Shown: positions 37,957 to 47,383, counted from the first letter of the stretch. The stretch: 64,000 nucleotides of DNA from Emcibacter nanhaiensis (GCF_006385175.1 NZ_VFIY01000008.1:62001-126000); one strand, 5' to 3'. The notes: generated from the letters alone by a model not told the origin. A program made the numbers and translations.

Positions 37957-38367
37957 CTTATTAGAGGCTATTGCAAGAAGAATTTTGAGATTTTTCATGA
38001 CAATCACCTGCCCCAGTCAAACATAATTCCCAACACCAAGACGAGGTCACAATGGACGCTAACACAAGAAAACAGCCGGCGAGAAGCTACTCTGCTCCAA
38101 TATTTTTTCACTGCAACCAGCACTTGCCGAGCCCCCACTCCATGAGTAGCTTACTATCTTCAAAAATACCCACACTTCTTTGAATTTCCTTAAAAATATC
38201 AATTACACCAGACCTCGACCTTCAGGAAATACTGGAACTCCCAGGAACAAATATTATTTTTTATCCTTTTATATCAATATATTATATACAACCCCCTTGT
38301 CCCATACCTCTTCCGCCCTAAGAACACTGAACTAAATAGAATCCTAACACCTCACGCAAATAATTGA

Positions 38368-38406
38368 TAGTTTGCTATTGACTTTTGGATTACGTTAGCG
38401 GTAAAT
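38368..38406 (+). promoter_or_regulatory. Promoter and MarR box before the fourth TBDR gene
   Basis: TAGTTTGCTA (38368-38377, one base off the TAGCNNGCTA pattern) directly precedes TTGACT (38378-38383). A weak -10, GTAAAT, follows after 17 bases (38401-38406). The surrounding TTGATAG is shared with the site before the FAD oxidoreductase operon. Confidence 0.5.
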
Positions 38407-38523
38407 TCCTCTTAACCGGTACAAAAACCGGAAGGGAAGCAGGGATTCCCTGCAACAGGGCATAAACACATCTGAATATCATCTATAGGAAAGCTTCTAG
38501 TTCTAACAAGGGAGAGAATTATC

Positions 38524-40929
38524 ATGATAACGGAGAAGTTACACCGTTTTCTGAGTTCAACATCGCTGGTGATCCTTTCGATTGCCGCGAACCAAGCACT
38601 CGCACAGGAAAGTCAATCCTCGGCAGATGCTGAAAATACAATGACACTTGAAGAGATTGTGGTTACCGCGCAGTTCCGCGAGGGAAATCTGCAGAAAACA
38701 CCACTGTCGATTACAGCAGTCACGGGTGACGGGCTCAGAGCCCGAGGCATGACAAATGCTGTTGATATCGGAAACACCGTGCCCAATGCGGTGATCCAGC
38801 CTCTGGGTGCAGGTTTCGGCGCAACAGCAGCGGCGTTCATTCGTGGTGTTGGCTTGGGTGATGTTTCCCTCTCCTATGAACCCGCCGTCCCCATTTATCT
38901 TGACGGTGTTTATCTTGGCCGGCCACAGGGAGCGTTTCTTGATCTCCTGGATCTGGACCGTGTCGAAGTATTGCGCGGACCGCAGGGCACTCTTTCCGGA
39001 AAGAACGCCGTGGGTGGCGCCATCAACCTGATCTCCAGAAAACCGGAAGGCTCCGGCGAAGGATTTGTTGAAGCCAGAATTGGTAGCGACAATCGTATGG
39101 ATCTCAAGGGTTCATTCGATGTAGCCCTCTCCCCGGACAAGTTGTTTGCGCGGATTTCGGCCGCAAGCAAAACCGCTGATGGCTATCATGACATCCTCGA
39201 CTATGAATGCGTGAACGGTGCCGGAAGCCTTGGTGCAGGCACAAGCAGCAGCTTTCTGTTGCCCGGCATTCTGCCTGCCGATCTTGGCTCCACAGCAACT
39301 GGTGACAACTGTGTTGTCGATACACTCGGCGATGAAAATGTACAGTCTGGCCGGCTTGCTCTTCGTTATATAGCCAGCGACGACGTGGAAATTCTGCTCA
39401 GTGGTGACTACACACGACAGCGACAGAAAGGACCGTCCGATAAATATACTATACTCGCAGACAATGGCCTCAACGATGCATGGGCTGCGCTGGTAACCGA
39501 GCCCCTCTATGGTTCATCGCTTGACAGTCGCTTCGTCACCGACAGCCCTTATACAAGTTACCATCGTTATGGAACGGACCCGATTTCAGGTCGTACCGTA
39601 CCGAATATCAATAACCTCGATCATTGGGGTGTTGCAGCAACGATCGACTGGGATATCGCAGATGACATGAATCTGAGTGCGACAACCTCCTATCGTCGCT
39701 TCTTCAATGCCTTCGGCCGGGATTCCGATGGATCCCCTTTACCGAACAACTTCACCTACGATGAAACCACACATAAACAGTTCACCCAGGAAGTTCGCCT
39801 GAGCGGCACGACCGGTGCACTTGACTGGACAGTCGGCGGTTTTTACTACTGGGCGGATGACACAAACGAGGGATGGGGTATTTTGTATCCTGGCCTCATC
39901 ACCGCACAGGATGCCGTAGACAGCCAGAAAGTGAAAAGTTGGGCACTCTTCTTCCATGGTATCTATCAAGTCACCGAGGACTTCTCTGTAACCGGTGGCG
40001 CACGTTATACACATGACAGTAAAGATATTGCGATCGACCGATACAACTTCCTCACTGGGACATATGCAATCGATAACGCCCAACTGTCAATCGGTGCAGA
40101 GCGGGTTACGCCCATGCTCAGCCTCAACTACCAAGTAACACCTGACGTTATGACATACGCCCTCTATTCCCGCGGTTTCCGAGGAGGTGGCTACAGCCCT
40201 CGTCCTGCAAATGCACTGCAGGTGGCAGCTTTTGATCCTGAGACTGTCGACAACTTTGAAGTCGGTATGAAGAGCCAATGGCTTGACGGACGATTGAGAC
40301 TGAACCTGGCCGGTTTCTACAGCAAATATAAAGACATGGTGCAGTTCAAACAGTTTGCTGCCGACGACCCGGACAACCCGAGCGGCGCAAACTGGTTCCG
40401 GGCTCTCAATACCGCACAGTCTCATTTCTTTGGTTTGGAACTGGAAATGAATGCGGAACTGACCAGCAACATGCATATCGACGGTTCTGTCGGCTGGATT
40501 GACTATACGCTGGAAGACGATGGCGGTGCAGGCTTCTGCCAGACCTACACCAATGGCAAACCCTGCCTTGCGCCCCGCACACCAACATGGACGGCTTCAA
40601 TAGGTGCCGACTATACGATTGACCTTGGCCAATCCGGTACGTTGACCCCGCGTGTTGATGTTCGTTACCAGTCAAGGATCTTCTTCCTGGCATCAACAGA
40701 GGGTGCCACATATAGCGACATTAACGGTCAGGCGCCATATGCCACTGTGAACGGCAATATTACCTGGCGGTCCGCCGACGAGGACTGGGAAGTTTCCGTT
40801 TACGGGCGCAACCTGAGCAATATTGCCTATTTCCAGGGCAAACTCAGTCTGGTCGGCGCCTTTGGGCGCGAACAGGGTTCTGTAGCAAGGCCAAGGGAAC
40901 TTGGTGTGACGTTACGACGTAATTTCTGA
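38524..40929 (+). CDS. TonB-dependent receptor
   Basis: An 801-residue outer-membrane receptor with a signal peptide (about 1-28), a TonB box LEEIVVTA at 42-49, a plug domain (VEVLRGPQGTLSGKNAVGGA) and a barrel ending in RRNF. A GGGAGAG ribosome site precedes the ATG. The putative MarR box upstream ties it to the PQQ dehydrogenase/aconitase X island, so it is the probable outer-membrane entry route for the substrate of that pathway. A strong terminator follows the stop codon. Confidence 0.9.
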   Translation: MITEKLHRFLSSTSLVILSIAANQALAQESQSSADAENTMTLEEIVVTAQFREGNLQKTPLSITAVTGDGLRARGMTNAVDIGNTVPNAVIQPLGAGFGATAAAFIRGVGLGDVSLSYEPAVPIYLDGVYLGRPQGAFLDLLDLDRVEVLRGPQGTLSGKNAVGGAINLISRKPEGSGEGFVEARIGSDNRMDLKGSFDVALSPDKLFARISAASKTADGYHDILDYECVNGAGSLGAGTSSSFLLPGILPADLGSTATGDNCVVDTLGDENVQSGRLALRYIASDDVEILLSGDYTRQRQKGPSDKYTILADNGLNDAWAALVTEPLYGSSLDSRFVTDSPYTSYHRYGTDPISGRTVPNINNLDHWGVAATIDWDIADDMNLSATTSYRRFFNAFGRDSDGSPLPNNFTYDETTHKQFTQEVRLSGTTGALDWTVGGFYYWADDTNEGWGILYPGLITAQDAVDSQKVKSWALFFHGIYQVTEDFSVTGGARYTHDSKDIAIDRYNFLTGTYAIDNAQLSIGAERVTPMLSLNYQVTPDVMTYALYSRGFRGGGYSPRPANALQVAAFDPETVDNFEVGMKSQWLDGRLRLNLAGFYSKYKDMVQFKQFAADDPDNPSGANWFRALNTAQSHFFGLELEMNAELTSNMHIDGSVGWIDYTLEDDGGAGFCQTYTNGKPCLAPRTPTWTASIGADYTIDLGQSGTLTPRVDVRYQSRIFFLASTEGATYSDINGQAPYATVNGNITWRSADEDWEVSVYGRNLSNIAYFQGKLSLVGAFGREQGSVARPRELGVTLRRNF

Positions 40930-40960
40930 TGCCTCTGAAAAGGCACTCCCATTTGACTTG

Positions 40961-40988
40961 GAGCGGCCCTTACCGGCCGCTCTTTTTT
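40961..40988 (+). terminator. Terminator of the fourth TBDR gene
   Basis: GAGCGGCC and GGCCGCTC pair around CTTACC, followed by six T. It rules out the longest reading of the next gene, which would start upstream of it. Confidence 0.9.
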
Positions 40989-41096
40989 CTTGCGGACATC
41001 TTTCCGTTCAAAATACAGTTACACAAAACAATCTCCTTTATCGGCAGTAAAATTAACTTCGATCGATATGCTGCCCCCGGCACAGTGATATTCACA

Positions 41097-42368
41097 ATGA
41101 CACAATATGTTTCAATGATACGAGCTGCACTTATTCTGCATCTTTTTATTATTTTCGCTCATTCCATTTTCTCTTTTGCAAATGCCGCCGCGGTTCAGGA
41201 ACATGATTTTTCCGCCGCCAAAAGAACTCTTGACGATTATATTGCAAAAGGCAAACTAGCCGGTGGTGTTATTCTTGTCACGAAAGACGGTAAAACCGTC
41301 CTGCATTATGCCGCCGGGATGCAGGACAGGGAAACCGGGGTAGAAATGAAAGAAGACAGCCTGTTCAGGATTGCATCCCAGACAAAGGCCCTCACCTCTA
41401 TCGCCATAATGATTTTACATGAGCGTGGATTGATAGAATTCGATGATCCCGTATCAAAATATATTCCCTCTTTTACAAAGACAAAGGTGCTTACTGAAAA
41501 AGCAGACGGATCATACGAGAGTGTCCCTGCAAAGCGCGAGATCACGCTTCACGACCTTCTCACCCATTCCGCGGGCATAGGTTATGGCTGGGGACCGGAT
41601 AAGTCCGAGTGGGCCGAGGCCGGTTTGTCAGGCTGGTATTTTGCCGACAGGAACCAAACCATCCAGGAGGCACTGGCGCCCATCACAACCCTTCCTTTTC
41701 CAAAACAACCTGGAGAGGCTTTTGTCTATGGATATAACACCGATATTTTGGGGGCCATCGTCGAGATTGTTTCAGGAAAAAGCCTGCAGGAGTTTTTCGC
41801 CACAGAAATCACAGGCCTACTAAACATGACGGATACGTTCTTTTATGTTCCCAAAAATAAAGCCAGCAGGCTTGCCGCAGTATATGGGGCCACCGAAACT
41901 ACCATTATGCGTGCCCCTCTCCCGGCAAATGCGGCCAATTTCAGAGAAAGCCAAGGTCACTATATTACGGGCCCCCGGAAAGCTTTTTCAGGTGGGGCGG
42001 GCCTTGTCTCCACGGCAAGCGATTATGGCAAACTGTTAAATATGCTTCTGGGCAAAGGTACTTTGAAAGGAGTGACAATCTTGACTCCCGAAAGCGTGGC
42101 AACGATGACCAGGAACCAGATCCCCTACATTGATACAAAAAGCTACGATGGTTTCGGATACGGGTTTCGGTTAACAACCAGCAAGGACACAGATACAAAA
42201 GGTCAGGTGGTTGAGTTCGGCTGGGGCGGTGCCTATCATTCCTTCTATTATGTCAGACCTCTGGATGGTGTGGTTGTCGTATACCTGACCCAGCTTATTC
42301 CTGCCAACAATCTGAATGACTGGGATGAAATTAATGCTGCCCTCCGGGAAGCCTTGCATTATGAGTAG
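41097..42368 (+). CDS. Serine hydrolase, class C beta-lactamase family (esterase-like)
   Basis: A 423-residue secreted or periplasmic hydrolase. After a signal peptide ending near AAA, the penicillin-binding fold has the SxxK motif Ser94-Gln-Thr-Lys97. A tyrosine motif (FVYGYNTDILG) and a C-terminal GWGGA follow in place of KTG. These features match family VIII esterases and other EstB-like enzymes more than true beta-lactamases. I chose this ATG because the preceding terminator belongs to the TBDR; the ribosome site is poor. It may release the substrate carried by the island from an ester or lactone. Confidence 0.82.
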   Translation: MTQYVSMIRAALILHLFIIFAHSIFSFANAAAVQEHDFSAAKRTLDDYIAKGKLAGGVILVTKDGKTVLHYAAGMQDRETGVEMKEDSLFRIASQTKALTSIAIMILHERGLIEFDDPVSKYIPSFTKTKVLTEKADGSYESVPAKREITLHDLLTHSAGIGYGWGPDKSEWAEAGLSGWYFADRNQTIQEALAPITTLPFPKQPGEAFVYGYNTDILGAIVEIVSGKSLQEFFATEITGLLNMTDTFFYVPKNKASRLAAVYGATETTIMRAPLPANAANFRESQGHYITGPRKAFSGGAGLVSTASDYGKLLNMLLGKGTLKGVTILTPESVATMTRNQIPYIDTKSYDGFGYGFRLTTSKDTDTKGQVVEFGWGGAYHSFYYVRPLDGVVVVYLTQLIPANNLNDWDEINAALREALHYE

Positions 42369-42394
42369 AAACCGAGCTTTATCACCATAGAGTT

Positions 42395-42525
42395 CTACTA
42401 TATTCTGGGTTTTAGGAAAATCCGGCAGTTCCCGAAATATAATATTGTTGCGACCGAGAGGCACTACAGGCATTATATTTTATAGCGGGTTATGGGAAAA
42501 GTGCGCACTATTTGCGCACTTTTGA
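42395..42525 (+). repeat. Dispersed double-hairpin repeat, copy C
   Basis: A degenerate hairpin 1 region (TTGTTGCGACCGAGAGGCACTA near 42445-42466) is followed by a perfect 11-bp hairpin 2, AAAAGTGCGCA with TGCGCACTTTT (42497-42523). The stop codon and last codons of the converging E2 gene fall inside hairpin 2. Confidence 0.75.
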
Positions 42526-43212
42526 CTGAGCGTTATCACGCAAATCAGCCTTTTCAATACTCTCCGACAATTTTGTCAGAAACTGCCCGGAAGGATCGCC
42601 GTCAACGATGCGATGATCCGTGGTCAGGGATAATCCCATCATCGGTTGCGAGGCTATATCGCCATTGCCCAGCACCACGGGCTTGCGTTTCACCTGCCCG
42701 ATCCCGAGAATGGCAACCTGCGGCCGGTTCAGGATCGGCGTGAAATAGTGAATGCGGCGCAGCCCCAGATTGCTGACGGTAAAACTACCGCCGGTCATCT
42801 CCCTGACCGTGAGTTTGCCGTTGCGGGCCCTCTCGATCAGACCCTTGCGGGCCGCGCAGATGTCCTCGAGACTTTTGTCCTGCACATCAAAAATAGTCGG
42901 CGCCATCAATCCGTTTGGCAGGGAGATGGCCACGCTGATATGATGACTACCGACCAGAGTCAGTTCCTTACCCTCGATACGGGCATTGAACATGGGCATT
43001 TCCGTCAGGGTATCGCTGACCGCTTTGATGAGAAGGTCTTCGATGGAGACCGAACTGCCCGCCTCCTTCAATCTTGCCCGGGCGGCAACAAGAACCCCGG
43101 CATTGCACTCACAATGATAGCTAAGCTGGGCCGAGGTCTGCAGGCTCTCCTGCATCTTGTCAGCGATCATCGCCCTCATGCCACCCAGACGGGATGTCCT
43201 GTCCTCCGGCAT
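42508..43212 (-). CDS. 2-oxoacid dehydrogenase E2 catalytic domain without lipoyl or subunit-binding domain
   Basis: A 234-residue acyltransferase that is only the catalytic core of a normal E2 (usually 400-600 residues). The active-site His200 and Asp204 in DHRIVDG are intact. The lipoyl domain is a separate neighbouring protein and no peripheral subunit-binding domain is seen, so E1 and E3 would need another way to dock. The gene starts one base after the lipoyl gene stop. Its final residues, SKVRK, are encoded by the left arm of repeat copy C, so the original end may have been replaced. Confidence 0.88.
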   Translation of the reverse strand: MPEDRTSRLGGMRAMIADKMQESLQTSAQLSYHCECNAGVLVAARARLKEAGSSVSIEDLLIKAVSDTLTEMPMFNARIEGKELTLVGSHHISVAISLPNGLMAPTIFDVQDKSLEDICAARKGLIERARNGKLTVREMTGGSFTVSNLGLRRIHYFTPILNRPQVAILGIGQVKRKPVVLGNGDIASQPMMGLSLTTDHRIVDGDPSGQFLTKLSESIEKADLRDNAQSKVRK

Positions 43213-43213
43213 A

Positions 43214-43444
43214 TCAGGAAAGCTCCCCGATCACGTCACCCTTGTTGACCGCCTCCTCGGCCGCCACCTTGATGGACAGTGTGCCCCCCGCCGGTGCTTC
43301 CACTTCATGCTGGATCTTTTCCACCATGACCTCCGCCACCACATCACCGGCGGAAACGCTGTCGCCGTCATCAAACAACCAGGCCGTGATCACACCTTCC
43401 GTATCCTCGTCCCACAGGTCCTCATCAATCTTGATTTCTGACAT
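43214..43444 (-). CDS. Free-standing lipoyl-domain protein
   Basis: A 76-residue biotinyl/lipoyl attachment domain on its own. Lys43 in MVEKIQHEV is the likely lipoylated lysine at the tip of the hairpin; the sequence before it fits a lipoyl rather than a biotin domain, which would have MKM. It should shuttle acyl groups between the E1 heterotetramer and the bare E2 encoded next to it. The start is the ATG behind GGAAGAG. It is tightly packed between the E1 beta and E2 genes. Confidence 0.88.
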   Translation of the reverse strand: MSEIKIDEDLWDEDTEGVITAWLFDDGDSVSAGDVVAEVMVEKIQHEVEAPAGGTLSIKVAAEEAVNKGDVIGELS

Positions 43445-43462
43445 TTCTTTCACTCTTCCTTA

Positions 43463-44482
43463 CTAAAAACACGCCTGGGCCGCCGCGCGAATCTTGCTCG
43501 CATTAGGCAGGCAATGTTGTTCCATCGGGCGGCTGAAGGGCACCGGAACATCCGGATAAGCCACCCGTTTTGGCGCCGCCTTTATAAAGTCCACTCCCTG
43601 CTCCACCACTGTGGCGATGATTTCCCCGCTCACTCCGTAGCTCTGGTAGTCGTCATCCACCACCACCAATCGTCCGGTCTTTTTCACAGAATTCAGAACG
43701 GTTTCCCGGTCCAGCGGCACCAGCGACCTGAGATCAATCACCTCGGCGCTGACGCCGTCTTTTTCCAGTTCCCCGGCAGCATCCAGCGCCTGATGGACCG
43801 TCGCGCCAAGCCCCACAAGGGTGACATCTTCGCCCTCACGGACGATCTCGGCCTTGCCCAGCGGTACGGTGTAGCTATCTTCGGGCACATCCACGATGGA
43901 GCCCTTAACCGTACCGAGCCAGCCCATGCCCTGCAGGTTCTTGTGGAACATGAAAATCACCGGGTTATTGTCACGGATCGCGGAGACCATCAGCCCCTTG
44001 GCATCATAGGCGTTGGAGGGAATGACCACCTTCATGCCCGGCAGATGAGCAAAAGTACCATACAGGCACTGGCTATGCTGGCCAGCATCGCTATACCCGC
44101 CACCGACCGATGTCATCAAAACCATCGGTGCAGGCTGATGTCCACCGGAGAAATAGGCGTTTTTGGCGGCCAGGTTATAGATGGCATCCATGCAGACCCC
44201 GAAAAAATCCACGAACATCAATTCCACTACCGGACGCATACCCATGGTCGCGGCGCCGACCGCCGCGCCGATAAAGGCAGTCTCGGAGATCGGGGTGTCC
44301 CGCACCCTGTTTTTGCCAAACTCGTCAAGCAGTCCCTGGGTGGTACCAAACACACCGCCGAGCGCACCAACATCCTCACCCATGACAAAGACATTTTTGT
44401 CCCGGCGCATTTCCTGAGCCAGGGCTTCGCTCATAGCCTTGGCGATGGTGAGTTTCCGTTTTTTCCTGTTTTCATTGGTCAT
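43463..44482 (-). CDS. 2-oxoacid dehydrogenase E1 beta subunit
   Basis: A 339-residue transketolase-like beta subunit, as in pyruvate, acetoin or branched-chain dehydrogenases. The N-terminal RKLTIAKAMSEALAQEMRRD and FGTTQGLLDEFGKNRVRDTPISE stretches are typical. Together with the alpha subunit it decarboxylates or cleaves a 2-oxo compound using thiamine diphosphate. The ATG is preceded by TGAGG; its gene follows the alpha gene with an 8-base gap. The closest general pattern is acetoin/acyloin dehydrogenase, but the substrate is open. Confidence 0.9.
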   Translation of the reverse strand: MTNENRKKRKLTIAKAMSEALAQEMRRDKNVFVMGEDVGALGGVFGTTQGLLDEFGKNRVRDTPISETAFIGAAVGAATMGMRPVVELMFVDFFGVCMDAIYNLAAKNAYFSGGHQPAPMVLMTSVGGGYSDAGQHSQCLYGTFAHLPGMKVVIPSNAYDAKGLMVSAIRDNNPVIFMFHKNLQGMGWLGTVKGSIVDVPEDSYTVPLGKAEIVREGEDVTLVGLGATVHQALDAAGELEKDGVSAEVIDLRSLVPLDRETVLNSVKKTGRLVVVDDDYQSYGVSGEIIATVVEQGVDFIKAAPKRVAYPDVPVPFSRPMEQHCLPNASKIRAAAQACF

Positions 44483-44490
44483 GTCATGCC

Positions 44491-45477
44491 TCACACAAAT
44501 ACTTTTTCCAGAGCTTCTTCGGGCGCTGGATAACGCGCTGATGCGGCACGACCGAAAGCCTCCTGCACCTCCGCCATCATCCTTATTCCGATATCGTCGG
44601 CCGCCTCGGCAGTTATAATAGCCTCCTCAATCAGGCGAGCGCGCATCTTCGGAATCGGATCATTAGCCTCGAGACTCTTCTTCTCTTCAGCGGTCCGGTA
44701 TTCTTCGGCATCGCCCATGAAATGCCCGGCCAGGCGATAGGTTTCCACTTCCAGCAAGCTGGGCCCTTCTCCGGCCCGAGCCCGGGCAATGGCCCGTCCC
44801 GCCGCTTCGTAGATTTTCAGTGGATCATTGCCTTCCACATATTCTCCGGGAATACCGTAACCTGCTGCTCTGACATCATTTCGCGGCACCGATGTGGCAT
44901 CCCGCTTGGCTACAGAAATGCCCCAACTATTGTCTTCGATGACACAGACGAACGGCAGCTTCCACACCGCCGCCAGGTTCATGGCTTCATGGAATGCGCC
45001 CTGGTTGGCAGCTCCCTCTCCTATAAATGCTACCGCTATGCCTTCTTCATCCCGCATCTGTCGGGCTAGTGCCACTCCTACAGCTGGCCCCATACCCTCA
45101 GCGATAATACCGCTGCAGACAAAATTAACTGCGGCATCAAACAGGTGCATATGACCACCACGTCCGCCGGAAAGACCGCTTTTTTTGCCGAAAATCTCAT
45201 CTGTCATGGCCTGGAAATTCACTCCCTTGGCAATGGCAATATGATGAGGCCGATGGGTAGCGGTCACCGCATCCTCCGGCCTCAGGTGAGCACAGACCCC
45301 GACCGCCACCGGCTCCTGACCATTGGACAGGTGCATTTCCCCGGGGATTGGGCCGTTTGCCATATTAAACAGGGGTTGCTTGCCCTCCAGGTAAACCGCT
45401 GCCGTCTTTTCCTCGAACTGGCGGCTTTTCACCATGGTTTCATACATCCATTTCTGGACGCTCGCGTCTGGTTTCAT
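44491..45477 (-). CDS. 2-oxoacid dehydrogenase E1 alpha subunit
   Basis: A 328-residue thiamine-diphosphate-binding alpha subunit. The ThDP motif begins at Gly153 (GEGAANQG) and ends at Asn183 (EDNSWG), as expected for the GDG-to-N pattern. It pairs with the beta subunit encoded next. The start is the ATG behind GGAGG; the ATG 12 bases earlier contains that site. No E3 gene is in the operon, so dihydrolipoamide dehydrogenase must come from elsewhere. Confidence 0.9.
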   Translation of the reverse strand: MKPDASVQKWMYETMVKSRQFEEKTAAVYLEGKQPLFNMANGPIPGEMHLSNGQEPVAVGVCAHLRPEDAVTATHRPHHIAIAKGVNFQAMTDEIFGKKSGLSGGRGGHMHLFDAAVNFVCSGIIAEGMGPAVGVALARQMRDEEGIAVAFIGEGAANQGAFHEAMNLAAVWKLPFVCVIEDNSWGISVAKRDATSVPRNDVRAAGYGIPGEYVEGNDPLKIYEAAGRAIARARAGEGPSLLEVETYRLAGHFMGDAEEYRTAEEKKSLEANDPIPKMRARLIEEAIITAEAADDIGIRMMAEVQEAFGRAASARYPAPEEALEKVFV

Positions 45478-45496
45478 TGCGACCTCCATATTACGG

Positions 45497-47383
45497 CTAC
45501 TGCGGATAGCCTTCGTTGCTTAAATAGTCCCTTATTTCATCCAGGATCGCCGGATCATCGATGGTCGCGGGCGGGGTGAACTCCTCGCCATTGGCCATGG
45601 AGCGCATGGTGCCGCGAAGGATCTTGCCGGAACGGGTCTTGGGCAGGCGTGCAACCGCAATCACATGCTTGAGCGCCGCCACCGGCCCGATTTCATGCCG
45701 CACACTGGCGATAAGTTCCTTGCCGATTGACGCCGCGTCCTCCTCTGCATCGGCAAACAACACCACGAAGGCCACCGGCAGGGCGCCCTTGATCGCGTCA
45801 TTGACCCCGATCACGGCACATTCCGCCACCTTGGGATGGTTGCTGATCACTTCTTCCATGGCCCCGGTCGAGAGCCGGTGTCCCGCCACATTAATCAAGT
45901 CGTCGGTGCGGCTCATGATCGAAATATAGCCGTCCTCATCGATGAAACCCGCATCGCCGGTGCTGTAGTAGCCCGGATGCTGGGTGAGATAGGATTTCTT
46001 GAATCCCTCCTCATTATGCCACAGGGTCGGCAGGCAGCCCGGCGGCAGCGGCAGCTTGATTGCCAGGTCGCCGATCTGTCCCGCGGATAGTTCCTCATGG
46101 TCCTCGTTCAGCACATGGAAGTCATAGCCCGGCACCAGCAGGCCGGCGCTGCCCGGCTTGACCGGCTTCAGGCCCGCCCCGGCAAAGTTGCCAATTGCCG
46201 GCCAGCCGGTCTCGGTCTGCCACCAGTGGTCAATCACCGGCACACCCAGCAGTTTATGGGCCCAGATCAGGCTGTCCGGATCGGCCCGTTCCCCGGCCAG
46301 GAACAAATGCCGTAGTGAAGAAAGATCATATTTGTCCTTATAGGATCCGGTGGGATCTTCCTTCTTGATGGCCCGGAGCGCGGTCGGCGCCGTGAACAGC
46401 ACCTTGACTTTATGATCCTCGATCACCCGCCAGAAAGCGCCTGGGTCCGGCGTGCCGATCGGCTTGCCTTCATAAAGGATAGTGGTGCAACCGACCAGCA
46501 GCGGGGCATAGACGATATAGCTGTGGCCCACCACCCAGCCGATGTCGGACGCCGCCCAATAGGCTTCACCCGGCGCCATGCCGTAAATCTGTTTCATGCT
46601 CCAGGAGAGCGCGGTCAGATAGCCGCCCACATCCCGCACCACGCCCTTGGGCACGCCGGTGGTGCCGGAAGTATAAAGCACATAAAGCGGGTCAGTAGCC
46701 TTGGTGACTACACAGTCGGCGGGTTCGGCGCCCTCGACAAACTCCTGCCATTCGGCGTCACCGTCCTGCAGGTCCGCTTCATGCTCGGGGCGCTGCAGGA
46801 TCACACTCAGGTCAGGTTTGTGAGTGGAAAGGTCCAGCGCTTCCTCCAGCAAAGGCTTGTAGGCCACGACCCGGCCCGGCTCCAGCCCGCAGGAGGCGGA
46901 CAGCACCAGCTTCGGTGTGGCATCATCTATACGCTTGGCCAATTCGCGGGCGGCAAAGCCACCGAATACCACCGAATGCACCGCACCGATCCGGCAGCAG
47001 GCGAGCATGGCGAACACGGCCTCCGGCACCATCGGCATATAGATTACCACCCGGTCGCCCTGCTCCACCCCGGCGCGCTGGAAGGCTCCGGCCAGGCGAG
47101 AGACCTCGTCGAGAAGGTCGTTGTAGGAATAACTTTTCACGCTCCCGGTCATGGGGCTGTCATAGACCAGTGCCGCCTGCTCGCCGCGTCCCGCGTCCAC
47201 ATGCCGGTCGATCAGGTTATAACAGGCGCTCAAACGACCGTCTGCAAACCAGCGATAGATGTCGTCATTTTGCTGCAGGATACGGGTCGGAAATATGTCC
47301 CAGTCGAGCTGTTCCGCCGCCTGTTTCCAGAATGTTTCCGGCGAGGCGCGCCAGGACGCCAAATGGTTTTCATATCCACTCAT
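45497..47383 (-). CDS. prpE: Propionyl/acetyl-CoA synthetase family acyl-CoA ligase
   Basis: A 628-residue AMP-forming ligase of the acetyl/propionyl-CoA synthetase group. The adenylation loop YTSGTTGVPKG, the later WWQTETGWP and STGDAG motifs, and the acetylatable catalytic lysine in TRSGKILRG near the C-terminus are present. The overall sequence is nearer PrpE/ACSS3 than Acs. It activates a short acid, perhaps the one released by the cupin or oxidised by the operon's other enzymes. It starts with ATG (a TTG lies one codon before) behind AGGGAG, 15 bases from the SDR gene stop. Confidence 0.85.
   Translation of the reverse strand: MSGYENHLASWRASPETFWKQAAEQLDWDIFPTRILQQNDDIYRWFADGRLSACYNLIDRHVDAGRGEQAALVYDSPMTGSVKSYSYNDLLDEVSRLAGAFQRAGVEQGDRVVIYMPMVPEAVFAMLACCRIGAVHSVVFGGFAARELAKRIDDATPKLVLSASCGLEPGRVVAYKPLLEEALDLSTHKPDLSVILQRPEHEADLQDGDAEWQEFVEGAEPADCVVTKATDPLYVLYTSGTTGVPKGVVRDVGGYLTALSWSMKQIYGMAPGEAYWAASDIGWVVGHSYIVYAPLLVGCTTILYEGKPIGTPDPGAFWRVIEDHKVKVLFTAPTALRAIKKEDPTGSYKDKYDLSSLRHLFLAGERADPDSLIWAHKLLGVPVIDHWWQTETGWPAIGNFAGAGLKPVKPGSAGLLVPGYDFHVLNEDHEELSAGQIGDLAIKLPLPPGCLPTLWHNEEGFKKSYLTQHPGYYSTGDAGFIDEDGYISIMSRTDDLINVAGHRLSTGAMEEVISNHPKVAECAVIGVNDAIKGALPVAFVVLFADAEEDAASIGKELIASVRHEIGPVAALKHVIAVARLPKTRSGKILRGTMRSMANGEEFTPPATIDDPAILDEIRDYLSNEGYPQ

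Larger units (their letters stand above)
37842..38523. other. Large AT-rich divergent intergenic region
   Basis: 682 bases between the IlvD/Edd gene and a TBDR gene. It contains MarR boxes at both ends and is clearly richer in A and T than its neighbours. I see no open frame, RNA gene or repeat I can name in the central part. The TBDR mRNA has a long leader of about 110 bases. Confidence 0.5.

Noticed and set aside
41306-41545. A true beta-lactamase assignment for the serine hydrolase
   Set aside because: The SxxK motif is present but the third motif is GWGGA rather than KTG, which fits esterase-like members better.
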